Assembly (NCBI RefSeq): GCF_000003815.2
Contig: NC_049991.1
Location: 736,828-800,827 of the forward strand
Direction of reading: 5' to 3'
Source of the DNA: Branchiostoma floridae
Taxonomy: Eukaryota > Chordata > Leptocardii > Amphioxiformes > Branchiostomatidae
DNA: 64,000 bases
How positions within the stretch are numbered: position 1 is the first letter of the stretch; every line of letters begins with the position of its first letter. A program made the translations under genes and the position numbers. The notes beneath the pieces were generated by a model that saw nothing but the letters and a program-made list of their open reading frames with translations, was not told where the DNA came from and made no database searches. Positions 25,301 through 37,300 of this stretch are shown here, piece by piece.

Positions 25301-28300
25301 TTACAGAATGATTTACTGAGATGTACATTGCAAAAGAACAGATGAATTTTGTGCTTTCTTTTTGTATTGGAATTGGGGGTTAAGTATGTGTTTTATTTAC
25401 ATTGTATCAATTACTCAACTAGTAACATTTAAGAATACTAGGTTTAAAAACACCATTGCCATTCATCAAATATAAGTATTATCACTGTGCAATTATCTTT
25501 GCATGCAACAATGTGTGGTGTCCTTTGTCACCATTATTTACACCTATTTTGCAGAACAGCACTGCAAAATACTGCTGCAGATCTATGAAAAGATACAGTT
25601 ACTTGATACTTTATACAGTCCGGTAGCTTGCATACAGTGATAAATACATAATCTTTCTGGACACTTTGTTAATCATTGGAAGGGTGGCAGGCTCAGACAT
25701 ATAGAAGAATTTACTAAAGCCACTGAATGGAAAATGCCCTGGCTGTGGGCAAATATAGCATACTATTGGCTGGAAGACTCCATAATATAGACTTCAGAAT
25801 ATAAACTTTTCAAAGAAGTAATCTGGCATATTTGACTAATTTACCTACATACACGTACTAAATGTAAGGTTATTTTTCCTTTTTTCTCCTTTTCACTTAA
25901 ATAATAACTTTATTGCACAACAGTGTAAAAGGTATAAAGTATTGCATTTACTCACCAAGTACATTCATTGTTACGGTAACTACTGTTCCATAAGCCTTTC
26001 AAAAATGACAGGAAAAGAAAGTTTTTTATGGATTTGAAGCATATGTTTGTGATGTAAAAGATTTGTGTTGTTCAGTTTCCAGAAGAACATGACCCCCAGA
26101 GCCCTGTTCATTATGACCGTGAGTGGAGGTTTATACGTAATGCCCGAGTCCGAAGGGAGGCCAGAGAGATGCAGAAAAGAGCAGGTACAGTAACTGTAGT
26201 AATCATTTGAACATCAAGTAGCTGATTGTATCTAATTTTCTCCAGCTGAAATGTGTGTTTTAGTGTTTTAGTCTTATAAAGCTAAAATCAAAGTTCTAGT
26301 AAAAATCACACAATGCAAAAGTTTCTCATTGCAAGTGGACAGATTTTGTGAAAAGACACTTCAGATAGCATCCAACTTCAGTGTATTTTGCCAGTCACTC
26401 ATTACCTAGATGTCTAATTGGCAAATTATTTAAGAAAATAATTTTCCTTGCTAATCATAATAACTTACTACAGAATGGAACATCATCAAATATGGTAGTG
26501 GGGGCTCTTTGATTATAATTAGCTTCAAACAGAGTAATGTTACACAAGCTGTTCATTGTGATATGCCAAAAAGTGGTTACTCAAGCAACTGGATATAGTT
26601 TTGGAAATGGTCAGACATAAAGGCTTGCCAAACTTGTTCTTTGGTGTTCTTTTGTGTTCTTAATTTATAAGTAAAATTAGGAACTTCAGTATTTGTTTTC
26701 AACCTTTTTAAACTAAGTCTTGAAGATACAAACAGCCAAAACAGTTAATTGATTACTTTCTGCCATGCAAGTTGCAAAAGTTTCTTCCACCATAGAAGTG
26801 TTAGCTAACACTGTTTACAGTTTTCTTGTGCTGCTCATTAATGTCAGGAGTGATTCTCTTGTAATTGCAGTTTCAATGCGATTAGATGATCAGATTTTCA
26901 TCAACCGAAACAAGGCAAATCCCACGGTGGTGAAGTTCCATCCATATGACCCTCATATGGCCGTGGCAGACAAAGATGGAATCAGGTCTGTATGCTCTTA
27001 TAACACCCAGAAGTTATCATAAAGATAAATTACCTGGTTCTTTATTGCTAAAGAGAATTGATTTTGACATAATACATGTAACACTAGTTCACCTTTATTT
27101 GTCATGTAACCTATATCCATTGTGTAGAAAAACTGGGTGCTTAGGGATATCAAGTCTACAGACAATGGTTTCAAATTGTAATGATTCCAAATATTGCAGT
27201 TTGAAACCACCACCTGATATGATATGATCCCCAAGTACCTTTTTTTAAATAACGGATATAGGTTACCCCGCAGAGAAAGGTGAACTAGTGTTACATCCCA
27301 ATGTGTCAATAAACTCCGCCTGTATGTGTCCATAAACTGGTGCCCACTAGCAGGGTTGGACAGGTTTTCTAAAATTCTCTTTTGACTGTCCTATCAGGCA
27401 AGTATGTAAAGAATTTACTTGCCCGAAGTCTAAATATTTTCCTAAATAGTATATATTTTCACTTCCAGCAATGGAATTCTCTTATTATTCATTATTGGCT
27501 CTATTTTTCTGTGTTGACCAATGCTTGATGCCGTGACTGTGAAAAAATAACAAGTACATTTTTGTATATCAAAATCTTGTAGAAAAATCTTGCTTGCCCC
27601 TCGGCCTAGTGGGTTAGATATGCTCTTGTCCAAACGGCACTTTCACCTGCCTGAGACAATTGGACTAGTGGACTTCTGCAATCCTGACCAGCTGGCTGCT
27701 GTCCATTCCTGTGTCAGGGACCCCTGTCGCAGTACAAGCACATAGTGGCTACTGTTAGCAGCACTACTACATGTAGTACTACTAATTATGTTAGAATCGA
27801 TACCTAGTATGTAATGTTATAGTCATCCAAATCTTAACAGATTTAGCTCAATTTTTGCTTCAATGTTTAAGGAGATTTGTTTGAATATCAAAGCCCCCAA
27901 AGGGTTTTTAAAGAGTGACAATGCCATTGACTTTGATTGACAATGCCATTGACTTTGAAACATTTCAAAGCATTCCTTTAAGTTCTGTAACAGTGGTGTT
28001 CAAGGACTGCTAAACCGAAGACGCCTAACGGCTTAAGCCTTTTGGCCGAACGGTTTGCACGTTCGATTTGTGATCCGGCTGCCCGGGTTTGGCGCGGGTT
28101 CGAATCCCGGGAGTCGGGGTGTTGTTTCTTTCTGTTCTTACTCGCCCCTCTGGTTGTTTCACTGGTTCCCATGCCGACCCTGTGAGTAACAGGCTAGTAT
28201 GTGCCACACAGGGATGTCGAACTCGGAGATTCGAGGACGAATCTTGAAAAGAAAAGGGGGAGTAGTGTAACAGTGGTGTTCAAGAACTGCTAAACCGAAG

Positions 28301-31300
28301 ACGCCTAACGGCTTAAGCCTTTTGGCCGAACGGTTTGCACGTTCGATTTGTGATCCGGCTGCCCGGGTTTGGCGCGGGTTCGAATCCCGGGAGTCGGGGT
28401 GTTGTTTCTTTCTGTTCTTACTCGCCCCTCTGGTTGTTTCAGTTCCATTGAAATAGTTTAACTCATATTTACTATCGTTATTATAGCATTTGGAACTGGG
28501 ATCAGGGTGCCAGGACAAACTACTTCAGAAATAACAATGCCATCAACAGCAGGATCACAGCCCTGGACTTCATCAATGCACATGACATCACACTGCTACT
28601 GTCAGGGTCCGGTCAGTACAATACACAATACACAATTTACAGTTTACAGTTTACAAGCTGCTAGGGGACCAAAACCCACACCATTCTGAGAGCTGTTGAT
28701 CTTTGAAAAATCATGACCATATAGCAGGTCCAGAACAGGAGATTGCTTCTTCTACTTATACTTCTACTTTGGAATACAGTTACATAATTATATACATGTA
28801 GTTATGTTTACTTACTCTGTTCATGACCAGCTTCTCAGCCCAAAATATATGTATTTAAGTGCCGGTATATAATGTGTCCATTAAGCTAACCAGCAGGCAC
28901 TCATCAGTGGAGCCCAGTGTCTATAATAATGGCATACCGGTCAGCAATGACATTGTTGTCTTTAACTCTTATTTTGATATCAACAGTGTAGTTGATAATC
29001 GCAGAATATTCTCACCCTTTACGCAATCCGAAAACAAGAGGAAATAGCAACATGCATGAACAACGTTAACTGCCCATTGAAAGCATATAGACATTTTGTA
29101 GTAGAATTGATAAAGATCATGATATTTTGACATTTTTGGTATGTTTTAATACCAGCAGTAAAAAAAGGGTAACAAATTATCTTTTCAGATTGATGTACAA
29201 ATCAATTTGCGCACATGGCAGTTGTCATCCATAAGGTTTGATTGCTACGGTGCAGTATGGTGCAGAAGTTATTCTAAGCTAAGGGCGCAAACCGCCGTAC
29301 ATGTAATTTGTCCGTACGTTTTTTTGGGAGGCCATGTCCGCCACATATTTCTGAAAACGTGGAGCAGGGAGTACGTCAACGCACAGCACTCAAAGTTTTG
29401 CCTGCACGTAAAGTTCTATGGCGTTTCTGCGTGTTCCAAAATCCGTCAAATTCCCTACGAGATCGTACAGGGGCAGTACTCACCACTTACGGATTCCAAA
29501 AGATTGCCTACGTTTTTGCACGTAGACAGCACATATTTGCATGTACGGCGGGTTGTGCCCTTAGCTTTACTGCTTGCTTTAATTTGTTGCTGTAATGTTC
29601 CATGTACAGTACCAGTTTGATTCCCCACAGATGATGGTGCTGTACGGATCTGGCGGGAGTATGGTTGGGACGGGGAGTGTGAACCAGAGCTTGTGACAGC
29701 CTGGCAGGCTATATCTGATCTTCTCCCTTCCACAAGAGGTAAGGCATGTACATGTACATCACATGTACTTTCAATGGCTGCTTCACAATGTCACCTCATA
29801 CTGATATCATACCAGGGTTGTAGCCAGCACCCGTCCTTCTGGCATTTGACAGAATTTTGCAGCTGTGGACGGAAAAAATTGTCCCATTCCATCCTCTGTG
29901 ATGGACAAAAATCGATATGTAAAATTTAAGGTAAAGATATAATAAAACAGATGCCCATGAACAGGTTAGTCTACCAGCAAAATTTACACCTCAAAATGCA
30001 GGAAATAGCATTTCAGAAGGTCTTGATTTCAAAATTTTCCGGGGTGCATGCCCCCAGACCCACCTAGAAACATTGTGCCAAAGGCACGACGTCTTGCGCC
30101 TTGGGCGCTCAATAGGATTAAAAATCAAGGGACAGAAAATGATTTTGGGCTGGCTACAACCCTACATGCATATATCATCATCATCATCATCATCATAATT
30201 CATCCGGTTTTACACCGGTGAGGCACAGTCCAAAGCACAAGTTTTCCAGTATGATCTGTCCTTCATGGCAGAGATTAAACTAGACCCTGACAGTCCAATG
30301 CTCGTTCTATCATTGTCTTTAAGGTAATGTATGGTCGGCCAACTCTGCGCCTTCCTTCTGGCAGCCAGTCCATTAGTCTCCCTGCAGGCTCGTTCCCACG
30401 AACCATGTGCCCTGCCAGTATATCATACTGTTGGCAAAGTTATGATTTGATTTGTATGTAACATTCCACCTGTATCAAATAGCCAGTTTGTTGATGTTTG
30501 TGCAGGGTCGGGGTTGGTGGTGGATTGGGAGCAGGAGTCTGGAATGTTGCTGGCGTCTGGAGATGTCCGCATCATCAGGGTCTGGGACACGCAGAAGGAG
30601 AAAAAACTACAGGTAACGAGAAGTCATTGTCTTCCATGATGCATTAAAGAAGATAACACTACAGACATTACTATACAGTACTAAAACCTAGCACCTTTAT
30701 GGACACCCAAAACCACCAGCTGGTGACTTGGCATGGGTGCTACAGACAGACAACTATCACTGATCTTATCATAGCTAACCTCTGGATACAGCTCTTCTTG
30801 ATCAAGGACGTTACATCAGAAGGACTGAGTTCAGACTCAGTGCCTATTCATCAAGCTTCGATTCATGTGTGAAGAGAGCAATTGACACCTAGATATGAAT
30901 TACCCCTGATTTGCATAGATTCCAGGCTGCCACAAGCATCCCTCTATTGTAACACAAATTCACTATAATGGTGTGACTTGGGTTAGACCTTGGTTTTGAG
31001 TGATATTTTGAAGAAATTTCTGAATGGCAGACACTAACATGTGGAGTACCACAAGGCACCAAGTTAGGTCCACTGATCTTCTTGGTACTGGTGAATGACG
31101 CGGTTCCTGTCGACCAATCAACAGCAGACACCTTTAAGTTTGTCGACGACCTGTCTTTGTTGGAGCCACGACACGTGCTCAGTGCGCCCACCATCCAAGA
31201 TGATGTCGACGGCTTGGCCCGATGGACCGAAGATAACCTCATGACTTTGAATCCGTCGAAATGTAAAGTCCTTGTCTTTTGTTTCATGAAGAACCCCCCA

Positions 31301-34300
31301 CCCCCACCTGTGATCACAGTTGGTCCTACACAGCTGGAGGTCGTCGAGTTTGCCCGCATTTTAGGTGTCATCCTCCAAAGCAACCTGGAGTGGTCTAAAC
31401 AAGTCGAAACGATGGTTGGGAAGGGAAACAAAAGACTGTACATGTTAAGAACACTGTCCAAGTATGGCCTAACTACTGGTGACCTTGTACTTGTCTATAT
31501 TGGATTTGTGCGCCCGGTATTGGAATACGCATGCCAAGTGTGGCATCCAGGATTGACTGTTGCTGAATGTAAGTCAATTGAAAGAGTGCCGAAGAGAGCT
31601 TGTAGGATAATCCTCGGACAGAACTATACCTGCTACAGCTCGGCACTGACTGAACTCTCCCTCACATCACTGTCTCAGAGACGTCATGACCTATGCAGTT
31701 CTTATGCTCGTTCACTGTATAGATCCCCGACCTACAGGGACTGGTTCCCTCCCTGTCGTAAGGAGATTACTGGCAGAAATACACGTTCAGCCAACAAACT
31801 GCAGGTCCCCAGAGCCAACACCTCTCGTTTAAGGAAAAGTCCAATATACTATATGGTCTCACTACTCAATGACGACATTGTATGAACTATGTGTTTCTAC
31901 CTTCCCAGTTTGTAAATAAGTCTGCGTAATGATGTGATTATTGATGTACATATGTATATAGTTGGAACAGTTTTTAAACCATTTGTAACTGTTAACAAGC
32001 CGACCAATTCAGCCCTTGGGCTGCTATCAGAAGCTTGTACGTTTTTATTGTTTTGAACGAATAAACCTGTCATTCATTCAAGAAGTTCTTGAAGAATTGG
32101 AGACAGCTGGATGTCATGCAAACAGCGCAGAACTAGCAATAGCAGTAACACTTTTACTTGCAATACGTAACGGTTTATAGCTGACTTTACTGGCACAATA
32201 ATTGACAGTGACACACCAGACTTAATGTTAGAAGTTTATTTTTAAAACAATTTTTGTATTTTAAGAGCATCCTTATAAAAAAATTCTTACCTTCAAGACC
32301 CATTCATAACAAGGATGTTATATAACGTCCTTGTTCATACTTTGCTTGCGTAGCGCAAGTGTGCTTGTGTAGCGGAAATAAATAAACGGTGGGGAGGGGG
32401 GATCTTTATTCATCGCTACCGTCAAGTCTGATACCGACTCGGAGATTTACAAGATATAACCGTTACTTATTCTATTTAGAAATAACGTTACAGTTTATAA
32501 AAACAGAACACGATGATTACTACTCTTGCTATGACTATGTGGCCTTTTCGGCAAAGCTGTATGCTCTATGACGTCGATTGAGTGGCCTTCCCTTCCCCAG
32601 CAGTTTGCGACCTGAAAATGCACAAACATGGACTCGATAAGATTGGGAACCTAGATGTACAACGTTAACGTTACATAAACAAATTGATATGAACTTGTCC
32701 GCACATGTCTCCGCGTATTCCGGCATGTAGCAAACGATTTTAGCTTCAGAAGTTCCCCAACGATCCCCAAAAAGTACGGACTTTTCCCCCTCCCACCACT
32801 TTGTTGGTTCACGGAGGAAGGCCATCTACGGCATTTTGTTACACTGTGAGCAAAGTTTGAGCTCCGAGATCTGAAAAAATCAGCCGGGCTCTGATCAAAA
32901 CAATGCAGGAATGCAGAAAAATGGGTCCGTACTTCCATGGAAAATTTTTCGCTAAAACAGGAAAATTTGCGAAACTATGTTATAGCAGCATAAATCTGTG
33001 CATTTTCTTACATATTTAGCGGCCGAGTATATGAAGAGATTTGGACGAAAAAGTCCGTAAACTCACCCATGATTGTCCTACGACGATCAGATAAACACCA
33101 AAATGTCTGCCATTTCTTTCTCTAAAAGATGCAGACTTCTGCGCATGACAGAAACGCTCCCCAAATAAGGAAATAGTCGGAAAACAGCTGGATTCCGAGC
33201 GAGTCCTCGGGACGGCTCGGGCTATCTGACGTCATAGCGATGCTCATTAATATGTAATTTCCAGCAAAACCCCGCGAAAACCCGCACCGGACGTTCTATA
33301 CAAAGAAGTACCGCGGCGGGGCGGGCACAAAAAAAGGCAGCGGGATTTCGCACGGGCGCAGCGGGGTGTTAACTACGTGCTCAGTCCTTCTGATGTAACG
33401 TCCTTGTCTTGATGTATATATATTTCACTATTTGATTTTCAAAGTTTGGGTACGGGTTTAATTTGTGCTTTGTAGTATTTATGCATGATAACCAAAACAG
33501 ATGCCTCCAACACATTTTAAGTAATCTGTAGAAATGAAATAATGTCAACTCACTCACTCAGCCCCACTTGCTCCAGAGAGGAGCGTGGCGCTTCGGCACA
33601 CAGATGAAAGTAGGAAAAAATGAAGAAATCTCATTCAAAATCTTTCATTTCTAAAAGATGCTATGGATACATGTGTATGTATTAAGAAAAAAAACACAGC
33701 TCAAATGATCATGGTAATTCCCCTCTTTCACCTTATGTTTCTGATTTTCAAAGGACATTGCCTGCAAAGAAATGATCACAAATAAGTTGAGCTTTGAACA
33801 TTCATAAAAGGCTTTGTGATTTATGGTTAACGCTAGTTCACCTTTTTCCGCAGGGTAACCTATATCCATTGCTTGTAAAAAATTATTTAGGGTTATCAAG
33901 TCGACGGACGTTAGTTTCAAACTACAATAGTTTGAACACATTACAACTCGAAACCAACGTCCGTAGACTTGATATCTCTTGATACCGTGTGGGTAAACAC
34001 TACGAATATAGGTTACCCTGTGGGTTAAGGTGTTATACCCTGAAATTTGAGCCATGCCCCATGAAATTTGAGTCAGTTTAGGCTGCAAACCCCACTCAAA
34101 GTACAAAAATGTACAAATGTATGTGGGCACTAACAATAAATATTTGAAGAAAATTTTTGTCTTTACGCAGCTAAATTATGGACCAAATACATGTATGAAC
34201 TCTCCTGCTGCACACACACACACTTACACACCTTCACTCAGTCTTACTCACTCACTCAGTCTTACTCTCTCACTCACTCTTACTCACTCACTCACTCTTA

Positions 34301-37300
34301 CTCACTCACTCACTCTTACTCACTCACTCACTACTTGGTGTCCTACATGTACATGTAGCTAGCCCATCACAGGGTACAGATGAAACATACTTCTAGTGTT
34401 ATGTATAAATTTATATTATGAAACTTTGTTGATGCCCAGTGGATAAAGCCTTATTCCACCCTGTTTGACCACAGGACATCCCGACCGGTGCGGACAGCTG
34501 TGTGACCAGCCTGGTCAGTGATTCCGTGGGGCGGTCACTGCTGATAGCCGGATGTGGGGACGGCTCAGTCCGACTCTTTGACAGGAGACTTGCACCTAAT
34601 GAATGGTCAGCAGAAACTCTTCACAGATAAGAATGTTTCGACATGATTACTTAGTAAAAATATTCCTTTGCCCATGAATTAAGAAAGAGTTATTGGGAGC
34701 TATGTATAGATAGATGTGATCTTTCAAATAAACAAAGATGTCTTACATGAGCATATTCCCAATGAACCTATGGAAAACAGCCCCTTGTCATTCTATGTTG
34801 AGCACATCTATCTATGCTTCAAGTACATCATGTAAGAAAATTTCCAACAGCCTCATATCATATGTACTCCCTGTTTATGGCAATTACATTTAATTACACC
34901 CCACAAGAGGTACTTTCCTGCTGAACAACCACACCAATCAAATCCCAGGACTGTGCACATCTGTCCTAGCATGTGGCTTCTGAACATTACTGTAAATGCA
35001 TTTAAGTTCGCGAGTATTTATTTTCATGGTAGCGGGAAAATGGAGTTTTCGCGGTGGTTTTAAGTCCGCGGTAGTGCCATAGACTGTAGTCACATACTCA
35101 CATACTATAATTGAACAATGTTCGCGGTGGTTTTAAGTTCACGGTGAGGAGGCCACCGCGAAATCCGCGTATTTCATAAAACTACCGCGAACATTTACAG
35201 TACTTACTGATTTCTTCAGTTCCACCCCTTTGACATTTGAGATCAGTTGGACAGAATTTCTCCCCACTATCAACACATGTTCATGCAGCCATTTACTTAA
35301 TCAATAATGGGTCAGTAGTGAAAACCTATGAATTGCATCTTATTTTTAGGGAGTCCGTCAAATTTAATTTGGAACAGGAACCATAAGCATGCAGAGCAGA
35401 CTGCACATCCTTGATATTTGCTTGACTGTGATACTCCAGTTCTTCTTTAACCTGGAATCCAGTCTACTCCTGGCTCGGCCCACCGTAGTTAGTGCAGGCT
35501 CTCTTCGGGGCCAGTGTAGGTCTCACTCGCAGGGGTAATCATTCACACCCGGTAGGATTTTCACGCGGTTAGACTTTGCCCAGTGGGAGTTAATTTGCCA
35601 GCCAATTTGCCAATATCGTTAATTTGCTGGCCGGCTAATTATCCCACTGGGCTAAAGTCTAACCCCGTGAAAATCCTACCGGGTGTGACCGATTACCCCT
35701 GCGGCTGGGAGCTACACTAGCCCCGTACAAAGCCTGCACTAACTACGGTAGGCCGAGCCAGGAGTAGATTGGATTCCAGGTTAGTTCTTCTTGTGATGAT
35801 GACACTTAACCAATGACAGTAGGGACAAGTTGAAGCTATGATTTTGATGTGTAACTGTGTCTGTTTTCTTGTCCAGCCGAGTGATGACCTTGAGAGAACA
35901 CACAGGCTGGGTGGTGAAGGTGTTCCTGCAGAAGGGCAGTGAGGGCAACATCATCAGTGCCAGGTTGGACGGAAACTTGTGTTATTAGAAGAGTAGCATC
36001 AAAATTAATGTTTGAAGTGTGAGGTGGAGGTTGCCACTTAAGCAGGCAGGTTAAGCAATCTTTGTTAAGGTCGATGTTGACGGTGATGTATTATTGTAAA
36101 TTAAGGCTGTGTACTGGTACTTTACGGTAAAAATCAATTTGGCACAGGTTCAGAATACCGGATCATGAAGTACTGGTAATGTACCGATGTAAATTAAGAT
36201 CAAGTATATACTGAAAATCCGTAAATCCTGCCACAACGAGGAAAATTTAGTACTGGAAAAGATGTAACATGGTGATACTTGAAATCAGACCCATCTTTGA
36301 AATTAAAATGTCCTAATCTCATGGCCTCAAGAACATGAGCAAAGTGACAAATATGGACAGCGTAACTTATAAAACACAGCAGATCCTTCAGGTGGGGAGT
36401 TTGCAGCCATACTGTAAATGATGCTGAAGGTGATTCTTCATCATCATTATCAATTGTCATCCTCTATGAGGTGCAGCAAGTGAAGTTTGACTTCCAGTAC
36501 AGTCTGTCATACAAGAAGTTCTGAACCGTCTAGTCCAGTTTCTAGCTCAGGAGATTCTCAGGCCCTACATAACTTACTTTGTTCATCTTTTCCTTATTCA
36601 GTGTCGGAGGTGATCTGAAGTTCTGGGATCCCAGGTTCAGTGAGTCTGTGAAGACGATACAGACGTCCCAGGGACTGGCATCATTTGATGTTCATCCTCA
36701 AGCTGAAATATTTGCATGGTAAGCCTGCGGTAATGTAGTGGCAGTGATTTATATTGATGTGTAAATATGCAGTGTCCGTGCAGAACTTCATTGTTGTGTT
36801 TTATCAAACTTTTCTAAAACTCATCAGCATTTCATAACCTCGAATTAGTTTATAAACTTTTAAAAGATATCAATATTTTTTTGGATTTAGAAAACATGAA
36901 AGCTTTAGGTAAATACATTGTATTAATTTTCTCTTTCCATTAACAGTAAAATCATTAATAAAAGATGATGGTTGGGTGAGAAAAAGTCCCTAAAATGAAT
37001 GAAATTTAGAGATTCAAATTCTGCTTTTATGGGTTCTGATAACACCCTTTTAAATTCAATTCTTCATCTTCAACGTTTAATGATAATGGTAAAGAAAGGT
37101 AAACCATGTTATGTGGTAATTGTATCTTCATCTGATTAGTCAGAGTTACTATCAAAATTTCAGTAAATTTCAGGCAAAATATTTGATTTTCAAGGTTCTC
37201 GGGCGTGTGTATCCCAAAACTCTGTAAGAAAAAGTAGCTGGAGGGTTTTAGTTGTACAGCTGTATTAAAGCAATGTTCCAATATCATTCCTGAGGTTTTT

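Larger units (their letters stand above)
27986..28441 (+). mobile_element. TRIM-type LTR miniature with tRNA-like LTRs, 456 bp
   Basis: Two 176-bp direct repeats (27986-28161 and 28266-28441) differ at one base. Each starts TG and ends CA. GTTC flanks the whole (27982-27985 and 28442-28445), a 4-bp target duplication. One base after the left LTR comes TGGTTCCCATGCCGACC, placed like a primer-binding site. Before the right LTR lies AAAAGAAAAGGGGGAGTAG, a polypurine tract. The internal 104 bp encode nothing. Orientation follows from primer site to polypurine tract. Each LTR also carries A-box and B-box Pol III motifs, listed separately. It lies in RPTOR intron 23, ending 45 bp before exon 24. 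Confidence 0.9.
30803..33406. mobile_element. 2.6-kb segment bounded by perfect 27-bp inverted repeats
   Basis: CAAGGACGTTACATCAGAAG at 30803 continues to 30829, and its complement occupies 33380-33406 without mismatch. Near 32308-32334 a related pair of ends, CAAGGATGTTATA and TAACGTCCTTG, stands head to head. The segment contains a CR1-like fragment (31010-32090) and GC-rich text near the right end. No transposase frame was seen. Confidence 0.6.

Noticed and set aside
28043-28107. Genuine tRNA gene
   Set aside because: A and B boxes are good, but acceptor and anticodon arms do not pair, and it lies inside an LTR.
30889-31461. 190-codon minus-strand frame
   Set aside because: It is antisense to the CR1-like reverse transcriptase, which explains the openness.
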